The notes: a model not told the origin generated them from the sequence alone. A DNA stretch of 64,000 nt from Megachile rotundata (GCF_050947335.1 NC_134984.1:13063926-13127925); one strand, 5' to 3'. Shown: positions 36,300-50,344, counted from the first letter of the stretch. Numbers and translations: made by a program.

Positions 36300-36442
36300 A
36301 ATTTAATTCAATAAATTCAATAAATTCAATAAATTCAATAAATTCAATAAATTCAATAAATTCAATAAATTCAATAAATTCAATAAATTCAATAAATTCA
36401 ATAAATTCAATAAATTCAATAAATTCAATAAATCCAATAAAT
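36300..36442. repeat. Perfect 9-bp tandem repeat (AATTCAATA)
   Basis: About 15 copies of AATTCAATA with only terminal variation, abutting the ACATTCC array's decayed end. Confidence 0.97.
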
Positions 36443-37545
36443 TTTGTAGTCCTCAATTATTCCTAATTCCTTAAGTCCCAAATTTAGTGCATTCCATACA
36501 CAACCTAATTCCCAAAAATGCTAAGCATACGAAGTTTAGAAACGTCCACATTCCAATCACTGAAATAACCGATCTCCCTAAAAAACTAACTGACTTTGGA
36601 AACCAACAATTTCAACGATAAAATAACGCTGCTTTGTTACGGTCGCTTTGGAGTTGTTCGACATAAATCGGCGAGGTGTTTAATGACTTATGGACGGGAG
36701 TGTATGTACGTACGAGTACCAGATATCGGTAGCGGTGGCAGGGCGATAAATGGCCAACAGAGTTTGTCGCGGCGTATCACGGTTTCTGTTCTGAATGCAA
36801 ATCAAACCAGTGTGAAACAAAAAAGCCGGCTTATCTGTTGGATCTAAAAAACGGACCGCGACCGATCGCTAATGCTGCGTTTAGCCGGCAACAGGTGAGA
36901 ACACACCGGCATGGATTTATGAAATCAGCGGATGACGACTGAGTGTAAATATGTATTAACGACGCGCGGTAACGAGAGTCGCGGTATTAAGAAGTATAAT
37001 TAGGTAAAGTATCAAATAAAACTTGCGATCGTTTCGCAACTTATGATGCTAAAGCTTTTAATCTTCGTAAAAGTCGACCGTGTTGCAACTCCATCCGTGA
37101 GAAAAACTTTGAAGTCTATAAAATTGTTTTGGATGGGATGTTTTAGCATAATGATCGACAAAGTTAATTTTCTAGCTTAAGTTTATCCATAAATGGCAGC
37201 ATTCACGACAGATATGGTTAACCAAAGATTTCCCTCTGATCTTTCAGTGATCCTTCAATGGAAATCAAAGATCATCTCAACGACCCTTGGTTCTACGCTG
37301 TTATTATATCTTCGGTAATTACGCGACGTATAATCAGCGGACCTAATTGGCAACAGACGAAAAAATTGTCAACCATAGTGCGTGGAGTACGCTTAAATAA
37401 GTTCTCGAAGCATCGAGGTACCGTTAATCTAATTACAATTTACTAGGGAAAATGGTAGTCGAATTAAATGAAATTAAAATTCAATCTTCTACGTTCTATT
37501 TGTTGCAACGTGCGATCGCGTGGGTCTGGACGTAATTGCTTCTTG
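36443..37545. other. Unique stretch
   Basis: No supported gene; two short open frames have no family signal. It is GC-richer around 36640-36980. Confidence 0.35.
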
Positions 37546-37547
37546 TA

Positions 37548-37698
37548 CAGGATGTGTCAAAAACAGTGTGCGATGCATAAACGATACTGTATGCGAGAAA
37601 ATTTATCATTTTGCAATTTGGGACTTATATTTTTCTGATGTTATTATTTTCTTTCAGAATAGTGATTTTAGGTTGCACACTGTTTTTGATACGCCCTG
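37548..37698. mobile_element. Tc1/mariner-like MITE
   Basis: A 151-bp element flanked by TA on both sides. Its left end is CAGGATGTGTCAAAAACAGT and its right end, reversed, is CAGGGCGTATCAAAAACAGT; the match continues to GTGC. The interior is AT-rich and non-coding. Confidence 0.8.
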
Positions 37699-37700
37699 TA

Positions 37701-39845
37701 TGTTAGGAAGAATATTCAATAATGGTAGTTTAAAATAATTACAAGTATTATGACAGAATATTCAATCAAGTGTTACATTAATGAATCTAATTAAATAATT
37801 ATATTTAATTATTTATATTTATATTTAATTTAAGTTACTTATTTTTATGTAAGTAATTGATTTATGTTAAGCAAGTTTTATTTATGTTAATGTTTTATTG
37901 TCTTTTATCTCCTTTCATATATATTCTTGTGTATTTTCAGTTAATTACTGCTTTAATAATGAAAATGTTTAAATTATGTACAAGAAATGTATACAAAATT
38001 ATTGCACAATATTTTGCATTTAATTTTATATTAATTTTTGTAATTTGAGCAATTATTGTAGATGTAATTTTTAGTGCAATAGGTCATCGTTTAGATTAAT
38101 TTTGATCAAGAAGCTAAAAGATGTAACAGAATATGAATAGCTAGGCAGGTTGGTAAATTAATTTCTGTGTGATAACGTGAAACGGTATCGAGCAATATAG
38201 AACCTAAAAATTACAACAATGGAGCTACGAAGTTCCTTCTTCATTCTTCATCTGTCTCGCACTCCTGACTTCTACAAATTACCATCTATTTAGAACGCTC
38301 GGCCACTTTCTCAAAAAGGAGCAAATGGTCGAGCAAGAAAGTACAGAAGGTACATTGTCAATGTTAATTGAAACTAGAAACACTTGGATTTCATACATTA
38401 ATAAAACGGTGTGCTTGTAATTAAATGTCAACTACGAATTATCGGACTGACAAGATTTTTTATATTGAACGTACAGTAATTAAATAATATAACAGTACAG
38501 TTCAAACAAATAGATTTTCACCTAATTTTTATTGGTAGAATGTTAATAAATCATAGTTTACTGGCAAATTATGTGAAGATTAATATTAAATTACAAATTG
38601 ATTTTAATATTAAATTACAAATTGATAAATTTAATATTAAATTACAAATTGATTTTAATATTAAATAAGTAATTTGATGATCAGATTTTATTCATTCAAA
38701 TATTTTTATTTGATGATAATTTAATCAGAGAGATACCTCAAGACTATGCTATTAGTAACAATTATACCATTACAATACGGAATGAAAAATAAAAAAATAA
38801 TTGAGATAATTGTCTTAGAAAGAAGAGAATCCTCGAACAAGAATCAAGAAATTAGAGAAAGCGTAGATTAACATAGCCCAGATCTTCAAGAGAATGGAAA
38901 ATCGTTTAATTTGCAAAATGAATAACTTAATGAAGAATCAAACCCAACCAATAGCTAATTCAACTCCTATTTAATTTTTAAAAATTGCAGCAACCTTTCA
39001 GTCATAATTCCAAAGAATATTTTGTCAAGACAAAAGACAAGTATATTAAATATTAGAAACTTTTTAAGTTACACCCCCTCCTGTAACTCAGAGCCATATA
39101 CCGAGACTATCAACACATCCTTCATTTGCGTTATCAATACATCCTTCATACATCCTTCAAAAATTATACTACAACAAAAATAAATAGGTTATTGGTAAAA
39201 TTGCCTCCAATTATTTCACATATGGTCTCCTGCTTATCCACGCGCCATAACCTAACCTCCTAACTGCTGTATAAAAGCAAAAATCCGATAATGAGGGTTA
39301 TTATAGAAGTATCACTCGATATTTAAAGACACAGATTATTGGAAATATTTTTCTGCAATTTTACATGCTATCTCGAGTCGAACACATTCTAATGGGCGTT
39401 CATCAGGACGAAGGTGGAGCGGCGATTATCTGGAAACGGAATTGCGAATAAATAACCTAGTTGCAAGTTGGCCATGGAAATCAACCTTATTTCCTCTTAT
39501 CTCGATGTAACGTCTCGAAGACGAGCTGCATGTTATAACTCAAGCGTCAAACAAACGATATTCGTTGTTGAACATCGTCGAAATACCGCTTACTTGCAAT
39601 TCGATTCGCTGTGAATTTTTCCATCGGCTTGAAACGTGGCTCGCAATTCACTTCCAACTGGACGTGGTCTGTTATTGATTTCTGCGATATTTCATTCTCG
39701 AAGATGATGCTAGAATATGCACAAACATGATCCTGGAAATATTTGTTATTTAATTAGCAGACATTTTATTAATTTCAAACGCTCAATTAACTCTGTGGTT
39801 TGAGAAATTAGACTGAATAATTTTATCTCAATACTTAATTACAGT
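37701..39845. other. Unique AT-rich stretch
   Basis: No supported gene. It contains the small AT repeat listed at 38580-38668. The rest shows no repeat. Confidence 0.35.
38580..38668. repeat. AT-rich tandem repeat with TTTAATATTAAA palindromes
   Basis: Four copies of TAATATTAAATTACAAATTG or close variants, spaced about 24 to 29 bp; the last is truncated. Confidence 0.85.
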
Positions 39846-39849
39846 GTTA

Positions 39850-40555
39850 ATTCATTTTGGGAACTAGGAACTAGGGATTTTGGAATCTAGGTATTGTGGT
39901 GTCTAGGGATTTTGGGATGTAGGGATTTTGGTGCCTAGGTGTTTCGGCATCTAGGAATTTAGGGATTTCGGGATCTAGGGATTCCGGGATTCAGGGATTT
40001 CGGGATCTAGGGATTTTGGGATCTAGAGATTTTGGGATTTAAGCATTTTGGAATCTAGAGATTTTGGGATTTAAGCATTTTTGGATCTACAGATTTTGGG
40101 ATTTAAGCATTTTTGGATCTAGGAAGTTTGGGATCTAGGAAGTTTGGGATCTAGGAATTTTGGGATCTAGAGATTTTGGGATTTAAGCATTTTTGGATCT
40201 AGGAAGTTTGGGATCTAGAGATTTTGGGATTTAAGCATTTTTGGATCTAGGAAGTTTGGGATCTAGGAATTTTGGGATCTAGAAATTTTGGGATCTAGAG
40301 ATTTTGGGATTTAAGCATTTTTGGATCTAGGAAGTTTGGGATCTAGAGATTTTGGGATCTAGGAATTTGGGGATCTAGGGATTTTGGTATCTAGCAATTT
40401 TGGGATCTAGGAATCTTGCGATCTAGAGATTTTGGAGTCTAGGGATTTTAGGATTTAGGGACTTTGGGATGTAGGAATTTTGGAATCTGGTGATTTTGTG
40501 ATCTAGAGATTTCGGGATCTAGGGATTTCGGTATCTAGGGATTCCATCGATGTCT
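39850..40555. repeat. G-rich GGGATCTAGGGATTTT minisatellite
   Basis: Monomers of about 16 bp, GGATCTAGGAATTTTG and variants. A longer alternation with GGGATTTAAGCATTTTT and GGAAGTTTGGGATCTA recurs several times between 40030 and 40340. Confidence 0.93.
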
Positions 40556-41560
40556 GGTTAAATAAAACTTGTAGACATTAGAAAAATTATTATAAATTAT
40601 AAAAAACAATTATACATTAGAAAAATTAAAGGTACACGATAGAAGAATAAGACAGTTTGTAATTATGGTTTATAAAACTAGTTTATAAAACTATCTTTTA
40701 CTATGTTACCATTAGAAATAAATATTAGTACTCTTACGGTACATCTCAGTAAAATAATTCCCTAGAAATTATAATCGAAGCATCAGCAGTAATATCAAAG
40801 CTAACAGTCATGTTAATAGTACATCTTGTTCTGTACGATCAAACTTCATAGGAAATAACATTAATTTACGACACAATCAGCGCAAAATTCACAGATACGT
40901 TTGCATATCTCTCATTTTCGAATAGCAATAATATTTCAACATCTCTAGGGCTATTAAATTCCTGGAAGTATTCAGGAGCCTGAAGAATCTGTGTCTTCAA
41001 ATATTACGGCCGATTAAACTGCTTAAAAATCGCAAGAAAGCGGGAGTACTGAATACCGATCAGCAACTTCAACAATCTCTCCCCCCGGCACCATCTTTAA
41101 TGGCACAATTTTTATTTCGCTATCGAACCTCATTTTAATAATAATCATCGCCGCCACGCGAACCCGTTTTCTCGTTCCGACCAAAGGAACTTTTTCACGC
41201 CAATTATCGCGTTTCTCTTTCAGCAATTAGTATTCCCATTGCTACAGTCATGACCAATATAGCGTCCGATTTATATCGATGCGCCTGAGACTAAAGACAA
41301 AAGGACGATATCGTCATTAGGATTCACACCTAACGGTTCCGTAAATTAACGTGTAGATTAATAATTTATCAGGCTTTTTCATCGTTTCAGCCGATATCGA
41401 ATACGTGTACGTAATTTATGATTATCAACGAAACGAGTCACTTAACGGCATCGCCTTTGCCAATTAAAGTAAATTCGATCGATGATGAACGGCGAGCTTT
41501 ATCTTGAGTGATATCTAAAGTGCAAGGATATTAGCGCAGATCTGATATGTGGATTTTAAT
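40556..41560. other. Unique stretch
   Basis: No supported gene. The part from about 41020 to 41480 is GC-richer and repeat-free. Confidence 0.35.
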
Positions 41561-41564
41561 ATTT

Positions 41565-42560
41565 CAGGATTGGGGAGTTGGAAAGTGAAATTTTTGAGAA
41601 TTTTGGGAATTAGAGGATGTGGGAATTTGGAGATTTAGGAATTTGAGGAGTTTGGACTTGGGGGAATTAGAGAACTTGGGGATTTGGGAATTTGAGGATG
41701 TAGGAATATGGAGGTTTAGGAATTTGGGACTGTGGGAATTGGTGGATTTAGGAATTTGAGAAGTTTGGAATTTGGGAGAATTAGAGAACTTGGGGAGCTG
41801 AGAATTTGAGGATTTAGGAAATTGGGTGTTTGGGAATTTGGGGACGTAGGAATTTGGATGTGTAGGATTTTGGGACTCTGGGAATTGGAGGATGTGGGAA
41901 TTTGGAGATTTAGGAATTTGTGGAGTTTGGAATTTGGGGGACATAGCGAACTTGGGGATTTGGGAGTTTGGGGATCTAGGAATTTGGAGGTTTAGGACGT
42001 TGGGTGTTTGGGAATTTGGGGACGTAGGAATTTGGGACTGTGGGAATTGGTGGATTTAGGAATTTGAGAAGTTTGGAATTTGGGAGAATTAGAGAACTTG
42101 GGGAGCTGAGAATTTGAGGATCTAGGAATTTGGGTGTTTGGGAATTTGGGGACGTAGGAATTTGGGACTGTGGGAATTGGTGAATTTAGGAATTTGAGAA
42201 CTTTGGAATTTGGGGGAATTAGAGAACTTGGGGAGCTGAGAATTTGTGGATCTAGGAATTTGGGTGTTTGGGAATTTGGGGACGTAGGAATTTGGATGTG
42301 TAGGATTTTGGGATTTTGGGAATTGGAGGATCTAGGAATTTGGAGAATAAGGAATTTATGGAGTTTGGAATTTGGGGGAGTTAGAGAACTTGGGGAGCTT
42401 GGAGTTTGTGGATCTAGTAATTTGGGTATGTGGGAATTTAGGGATGTAGAAACCTACTATCTAGGAATAAAGGGATGTAGAAACCTGCTACCTAGGAATA
42501 TAGGAATGTAGAAACCTACTATCTAGGAATTTGAGTATATAGAAACTTGAGGATCTAGGA
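41565..42560. repeat. G-rich GGAATTTGG minisatellite with 130-bp higher-order repeat
   Basis: The block GGGTGTTTGGGAATTTGGGG recurs at about 42002, 42132 and 42262, and GGGACTGTGGGAATTGGTG at 42034 and 42164, a 130-bp period. Older copies of the same blocks start near 41726. At 42441-42540 a 31-bp unit with GATGTAGAAACCTACTA occurs three times. Confidence 0.9.
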
Positions 42561-43715
42561 AGTTAGTGATCTGGAAATTGGTGGATCTTGAAATTTATGA
42601 ATTATTTTTGACAACCTCAAGATATAAGAACCTACAAATTTCCTAACCTAGAAATTGCCCATCTCAAAACCTAATAATCTAGCAAATGCATCTAAAAATT
42701 TGGGAATCTAACAAATTGAAGATCTACTTCTCCAAGAATACAAGAATCAAGTGTCTTAAATTTATCCAAATTCCTAAATCCGATCACAAAGAGTCTTTAA
42801 AAATCCCCAAATAGTTCTCAATCGAAGCAAAGTTTGAGAAGCTGCAAAACAATTTGCAAATTCAGTATTCACCAGTCACAGTTGTCCTGTATCTGGGTTA
42901 TAAATCAACTTCGAAAGTCTGACCAGCGGTCAAAGTTTTTTGTCCGGCTCTAATTGTTGGGATTCGTGGAAGTTACGTGCACGAAAGAAGAAAAAAGGCC
43001 GAAGTCGTTCAGTTGTAGTTTCAAGAACCGCGACAAACAGTTTTTGACGCGCATGGCTGCTCCCTGAACCGCGTCGCTATTTTTCTCTTATATACAAGAC
43101 GTTTCAAACAAGGCCACCTCGAATATCATAACGCGCGATAAATCTGGATTATAAATTTGCGGATACTTTCTAACGAAGCGAATGATAAAAAATAAACATT
43201 ACTTCTTTTGTTCAACTCGAACATTTCTAGAGTTCGCAATAATTCATAACGGATTATAATTAGTTATGATCGCAATAAATTAACAAATTTTTGCGTGATA
43301 CAAAAAACATGCACAAGTTTATCCACGCGAAAGTGTGATTTCACACCGGCGTGTCTTACGAAGTACAGATTATACGTCGCGATACGGTGATGTATAATAC
43401 CTCATTTGTTCCGATAAAAATCGGATATAAGCGTTGCCATTGGAATTACCGGTACTGATTCGTTTACGAATAATTTTGACAAGAGAAGTACGCCTTTAAA
43501 ATGAGAAACCATAACAGTCAGTGAAAGTGATGCGAACATTTATCGGCAAGAAACAGATAAATGAGGGCGATTAGTATTACGGTGGATGTTGAGGAGACCA
43601 AACATTTCTGGGTCTCGGCTTTCTCTTTTTTCGGTCTTGCTTCGATGATTTAAAAACTACTTGCAACTATATTTCGCACATTACGATATTTGTAATAACC
43701 CATAATACACTTAGA
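42561..43715. other. Unique stretch
   Basis: No supported gene. An isolated TATACAAGACGTTTCAAAC at about 43090 resembles a worn mariner-type end. Confidence 0.35.
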
Positions 43716-43719
43716 AATC

Positions 43720-44560
43720 TATCTCAAAGGGGATCTAGGGATATTACGATTTAGGAAAATAGGACTTCACGGATCTGCAATTGGAGAACATAAATATTGT
43801 GGTCCATGAAGTGTTGGGGTTCAGAGACACGATCTAGGGATATTCAGATGTAGGAATATTGGGTCACAAAAATATTCTGGACATTTTAGGGTTTTTTGGA
43901 TTTACAGATTTTTTGGATCTAGGGATTTTTAGATTGAGGAATTTTTGAATCTAGGGGTTTTTGGATTGAGGAATTTTTGAATCTAGGGATTTTTGTGTCA
44001 AAGGATACTGGGATCTAGGGTTTTTGGATATAGCAATTTTGGGATTTAGGGATTCTGGGATCTAGGGATTTCGGGATATAGAGATCTAGGGATCTAGGGA
44101 TTTCGGGATCTAGGGATTTCGGGATCTAGGGATTTCGGGATCTAGGGATCTAGAGATCTAGAGATCTAGGAATCTAGGGATCTAGGAATCTAGGGATCTA
44201 GGGATTTCGGGATCCAGGAATTTTTGGAATCTAAGGATTTTGAGATCTAGGGATTTCTGGATCTTGGGATTTCGGGATCTAAGGATTTCTGGAGTTAGAG
44301 ATTTCGGGATCTAGGGATTTCTGGAGATAGAGATTTCTGGATCTAGGGATTTTGGGATATAGGGTTTTTGAAATATACCGATTTCGGGATGTAGGTATTT
44401 TGGAATCTAGGAATTTGGGGTTATAGGAGTCTTGGGATACAGGGATCTCAAATCTCACATAAGGATTTTTGGATAAACCGATTTGGAGGTATAGGAATTC
44501 TGAAATATACCGATTTCAGGATCTAAAAGTCTCGGAATACTGGAACTTCAAAATATACCA
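43720..44560. repeat. G-rich GGGATCTAGGGATTTC minisatellite
   Basis: A 16-bp monomer, GGGATCTAGGGATTTC, is near-perfect around 44090-44150. It collapses to the 8-mer GATCTAGG at about 44145-44205, then degrades. The family is that of 39850-40555. Confidence 0.92.
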
Positions 44561-46620
44561 ATTTCGAGATTATATGTGGTGTGTAAAAATGACGTAGCAT
44601 AGTGATCTCAGTATTAAAGAAACTTCGCTATATAAATACCTCCAAATATAGGGATTTCTATGCATCTCCAAACTTCGAAACCTAAATATGTCAAAAACCA
44701 AATACAAGAAACTATGATTCAACTATATAGAAATCTAGGATGTTTCTGAATACATTAGTAGAACTATTCATAAAAAAAAAGCATGCACTATAAATACCTG
44801 TTAATATCTAGCCACCCGTAAATATAGTACATTATACGAATATAATATATGTAGAAATCGTGTAAGATTTAAATGAGATACGCACACATGAAGACATTAC
44901 TGTAATTTTCGCAATTTAACAACTCACAACATGTATCTACTTCTCGAAATGTTTCCACGGCATCATAAAAAACGCTTGCCCCTGGCGATTTCCGGTTCAG
45001 ATATCGGCCCCTGCAATTTCGACGGACATTCGCGACTGATAATCGTCTTTCGAGAGAGAAATTGCTGTACATAAATGAAACAGTTTCTTTTTCCCTCGCG
45101 TCGTTCCACCTCGAGGTTTCCCGATCCACCTTCTTACTTCTCTTTCTCTTGTCCTCCATTTTATTTTATTCTCTCCGCCATTTGCTCGTAAACGAATTAA
45201 CTACTGCTTCCTTTCAATTGCTCCCGGTCATTAATGCGTCGTTCAATATTTTACGTTAATTCGTGTTAAATGTTCCTTACAAATCGCCCTTAGCGTCGAA
45301 TCTTGTCGAGCAATTTCATGCAGGCAAATGGTATCTTATACATCGTATACTCATGTTCTCACCTACTTTTTTTATCGCAAGTTTACTTCTATAGTTAATT
45401 TATTTATATAGGGTGCTGGAGAAAATGTAATTTTCCCACTTTTTTGAAAGATTATTAAGTTTGAAAATTTGTAGTTTCTAAAGAGAGTCTATAAGTGTCG
45501 ACATTTTGTAAATGTAAAAATTAATAAATTTAAGAATTTATTACTTTCATAATTTTTAAATAAATTTCTTAATTTAAGCGTCCACTTTGACAAAATTAAA
45601 AAATTTTGAGACTGAAAAATTTCAATATTTGCTAAACGTAAAAATAGATAAATCTGAAAATGAATAATTTGAATGCAATCATAATCCGACAATTTTCCAC
45701 CTAGTGAAAAATTTGCTTCAGTAAGCAAGTCACGTTTCCAAGCTCACCCTCGATCCGGTTTAATCGGCACTAATTATCCGCTATTAGTTAGCAGCGTGTT
45801 GCCTATTATTATCGAAATAGCGCCGTTTGCGATCCCGTTAGGGCAACGTCTTCATCTGAAAATTTCGTGCGTCCATCGGGTTCAGCGACTCGGTTCCGCT
45901 TGTTCGATTCAGACACGCGATTCGTCACACTACGGAATCTGATTCGAAGAAAGCAGCATAAACAACGTGATTTTATTTTTTCCGCCTTAATTGAAACTTC
46001 TTGAGGAAGTGACGGTCGAAAAAAGAAATTAGACGACGCGGAAAGGAGATCCAGCAAAAAATTGACTGTTATTTCTCAATTAAATCGCCAACGCGTTTCG
46101 CCAACACGCTTCTTATTTCGCCACTGTATTTCTTATCGTTATGAACGTTACTGCTTCAATGGTCTACGACAAGAGGGCGAATACCAGCGTCATATCGCCG
46201 TAAAATATATACCGGGTCGTAACGGTCAGTGATTTGTCGCCCCTTTTCTAATTATATTAGAATTTATATTCGGCTCGCCGTGTATATACGTACCGTGTTG
46301 TCAGCTTTCCTCGTAAAATTAACGGAACGCGTGGTTTGTGTCGCATAGAGTTTGTGTAATGACGTAGAACATTGTAGATATTGTTGATACTGACGTGCTC
46401 GACATTTGTTTCTTACAAAACATTGTCAGTTTTATATCCGATTATATATTCATCAACGGCAATAATATGAATTATTGGTTATGATATCGAATCGGGTGAT
46501 TGGAACACGCTCGTTCGTTATTGATACGTGGGTTTGATTTTTAGCGATGTTTAGGAAACGCAAGAAGCGGTGAAAATACGAGTATTACTTGAGATAATAC
46601 GTCTGGTAATAACGCGTGTT
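44561..46620. other. Unique stretch
   Basis: No supported gene; open frames at 44869-45159 and 45809-46057 (minus) have no family signal. TATAGGGTGCTGGAGAAAAT near 45409 may be a lone transposon end. Confidence 0.35.
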
Positions 46621-46624
46621 CGTA

Positions 46625-47665
46625 CAATGACGATATAACGCGATGCGATGTAATTTACGGTGCATTGAAGTATACAGTGTGCTGCAATTTCAGTCAATTG
46701 CAACTTACAGTGCGTCAGAAATCATGGTATGCTGCGAATCACATGGTGCGAGTCACAATGGGTTACATTTACAGCGCACGGCAATTTACAACGCGTTATT
46801 TTTACAGCGCATGGACATTTACAACGCGTCACCTTTACAACGTGTTAAAATGGACAGCACGTTGCAATTTACAAGCTGCTGCAATTTATAGACACAATTT
46901 ACAGCGCGTCACAGTTTAAACTACGCTGGAAGATACAGCGCTTTATAGATTACAGCGTAGTGCAATTTACAGCGCCTTAAAATTTACAGCGCATTTAAAT
47001 TTACAGTGCGTTAAAATTTACAGCGCATTTTAATTTACAGTGCGTTAACATTTACAGCGTATTGTAATTACAGCGCATCACAGCTTACGTTACGCTGGAA
47101 CATATAGCGCTTTATAGATTACAGCGTAGCGCAATTTACAGCGCATTTTAATTTACAGTGCGTTAAAATTTACAGCGTATTGTAATGGACAGCGCACAAT
47201 ATACAGCGCATCATAGTTTACATTGCGTTGCAATTTACAATGCGTTATAATTCACAACGCATCACAGTTCACAGCGCACCACAATGACAATGCGACATAG
47301 TGCACAGCGCGTTAATGTACAACATGCCACAGGTGACAGTGCATCACAATGCCTAACGCATCATAGTTCACAGCTCATCACAATGTACAACGTGTTATAG
47401 TTTACAACGCACTGTAATGACAACGCAACACAGTACATAGCGCGTCGTAATGTACAACACGCCACAGGTGACAGCGCATCGCAATGCCTAACGCATCATA
47501 GTTTACAGCGCATCACAACGCACAACGTGTCATAGTTCACTGTACATCACAATGTACGATGCATCATAGTTCACAGCGCATCCCAGTGCATCACAGCGCA
47601 CAACGTGTCATAGCACACAGCGCATCGTTCACAGAGTGTCCTAATGCAGTACGCTGTAATTTGCA
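46625..47665. repeat. TTACAGCGCATT minisatellite, about 17-bp unit
   Basis: Monomers such as TTACAGCGCATTTAAAT and TTACAGTGCGTTAAAAT (17 bp) are tidy at 46930-47210. They then shift to CACAGCGCATCACAATG types up to 47640. This family differs from the GGGATTT arrays by its GCGC core. Confidence 0.92.
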
Positions 47666-48708
47666 GCACCGCAATTTGGTAATATAGAAACTCGAAAATT
47701 GGGGAACATAAATGTAACAATTAAAAATTTAAAAGATAGAGTAACTTGAAAATTGAAAGATTTGAATATGAAGAAAATTGAAAGGTTGGAATACGTAACT
47801 ATTGTTTTAAATCGAATCGATAAGAGCTTCACTCGAAATGTCGATACCGAATTGCAATTTGCCTGGACTCTCCACCAGTAATTATCGTCACGTTACCAAC
47901 CAATCACCGCACGTGTGTTTGTCAATTAAACGCATCGCCGTCCGCATAAAAAGGCCGCCTTTCTATTCGGGTCGTGCACGCCTATCGTATCGTTCCCATT
48001 TGTTACCATTATCGTTAATATGACCATAATCTCCGGCGCTCATACGCGATATCGTCTAAGAGACAGTTTCGCGTCCACGTCGGTGGATAATGGTCTGTGA
48101 CTTCTCGAGCTCCTTATAATGCAAATTGCGTGAATTCTCGCTCTCCCACTTAAACCTCCCACCGTTTATTTCTTGGCCTCCCTATAGATTCTGTTATCTG
48201 TCGATCTACGGTCTCTTTTGTCTCTGTCTGTATCGCCGTTATTCTCGTCCCGTCTCCGCGTTTTCCACGGGCACGTACGATCGCCGTTCGTGAAAATAAA
48301 AGAAACTCCGCGATCGGTAATGGAAAAAAAATACGCCTCGTGCAATGGTCGATCTCGTATCTGTCAGCAGATAACATCGAATTCCTAACGGCGGGCTCAC
48401 CCACTCTCTTACGGCAGTCCGGCCAACCTACGAACTACAAATAAACACCGCCGTTAACTGTTATCCATAAATCAATTTAATCGTGCGTACGCAGAACCGA
48501 TAGCCATCGACCAAGTTAATGTAATCGTCCCAATAGGACATGCGGGTGAGCGTGTAGGGATGAATCGACTTTGGTTAATGCGACTACATACTTCATACCT
48601 TTGTTTAGATACCAGATTTACCGTTGATACATCTATAATAATGATATGATACAGATAAAGCGATTCTAGTCGCAGCGACTGAAACTCGTGGACTCGGGGA
48701 CGTGTGTC
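47666..48708. other. Unique stretch
   Basis: No supported gene. The 47860-48560 part is GC-richer and repeat-free; its short frames show no family signal. Confidence 0.35.
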
Positions 48709-48709
48709 A

Positions 48710-49765
48710 ACTGAGAGGAATAAATGAAGTGAGGTTGTGAGGAATTTCAGGTATCGGGGAGATAGGGAGTGGGGAATTGAGGGATAGGGGAATTATGGGG
48801 TTGGTAATTGGGGAATGGGGAAATTGAGAAGTAAGGGGTTGCTAGTTGGGTGATGGGGGAATTGGTTGGTTAGGAATTTGGGGATGTGGGAATAGGGAAT
48901 TAGGGAGTGGGAGTTTTGGAAATTGAAGGAGAGGGAAAATAGGAAATTTGGGATTTGGGAAATGTGGGATTTGGGAGATGTGGGATTTGGGAGATGTGGA
49001 ATTTGGGAAATGTGGGATTTGGGAGATGTGGAATTTGGGAGATGTGGGATTCGGGAGATATGGAAATTGGGAAATGTGGGATTTGGGAGATGTGGAAATT
49101 GGGAAATGTGGAATTTGGGAGATGTGGAAATTGGGAGATGTGGAATTTGGGAAATGTGGGATTTGGGAGATGTGGAATTTGGGAAATGTGGGATTTGGGA
49201 GATGTGGAATTTGGGAAATGTGGGATTTGGGAGATATGGAAATTGGGAAATGTGGGATTTGGGAGATGTGGAATTTGGGAAATGTGAGATTTGAGAGATG
49301 TGGGATTTGGGAGGTGTGGAAATTGGGAAATGTGGAAATTGGGAAATGTGGGATTTGGGAGATGTGGGATTTGGGAGATGTGGGATTTGGGAGATGTGGA
49401 AATTGGGAAATGTGGAATTTGGGAAATGTGGAAATTGGGAAATGTGAGATTTGGGAAATGTGGGATTTGGGAGATGTGGAAATTGGGAGATGTGGAATTT
49501 GGGAAATGTGGGATTTGGAAGATGTGGAAATTGGGAAATGTGGGATTTGGGAAATGTGGGATTTGGGAGATGTGGGATTTGGGAGATGTGGAATTTGGAA
49601 AATGTGGGATTTGGGAGATGTGGGATTTAGAAAATGTGGAATTTGAGAAATTTGGTAATTGAAAAATAGGGAAATTGACAATATGGAATAGGAGAATATT
49701 GAATTGTGGATTTAGTAATTGATAAATAGGGAAATTCTCAATCCATAGACTTTTAAGAATTGAGA
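48710..49765. repeat. Module A: shared leader plus 15-bp G-rich array
   Basis: Leader 48710-48940 contains GGGATAGGGGAATTATGGGG, TTGGTAATTGGGGAATGGGG and TAGTTGGGTGATGGGGGAAT. The array from about 48945 to 49650 has the 15-bp monomer ATTTGGGAGATGTGG and variants. A tail with GAAATTGACAATATGGAAT follows. Because the monomer is five codons with no stop, several frames stay open for up to 289 codons on both strands; none is a gene. Confidence 0.93.
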
Positions 49766-50344
49766 CCATTGTTAATTTGGAAGTTAATTTGATAATTTGA
49801 GAATTTACTTCATAGAGAAATTAATTTCCCCTTAAAGTATTAATCATTTATGAACCTCTTGACTAATAATATAACAACTAAAACTAATCTATGCCAATTA
49901 AACCATAAACTGAAAAATAACACCCAGATAAAAGCTAACACTCCACAAATCTAACAATTACCTACAAAATTGTAGATCATGTCAGAAACCGATTTAACGT
50001 AAAAAACTGACTCGGTTAAAATTGGTTGCTTCATATATAGCATTGAAAGTGTGGATTTCTTTCGAACGCTGTGACCCAGAACTTACGTGCAAGGTTAACG
50101 AATGAAACCCAATTTCTTCGGACATGTCAGCCAAACGGATTCCACGGATTTTCTCCTGATTCTCATTTAATGGTTGGCGTGATCCTCATTAACTGATCGT
50201 TATTACCCACTTTAGTTACGATTTCAGTTTACTTTGGCGCAATGGCGTAACGAGTCACTTTTTCTTCTCACACATTCAATTACAATCAAGTGTGTACTTA
50301 AAGTTGTACAATAATTTTAGTCGGTTTGTTATTCTTTATGTCGG
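49766..50344. other. Unique stretch
   Basis: No supported gene or element. Confidence 0.35.
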
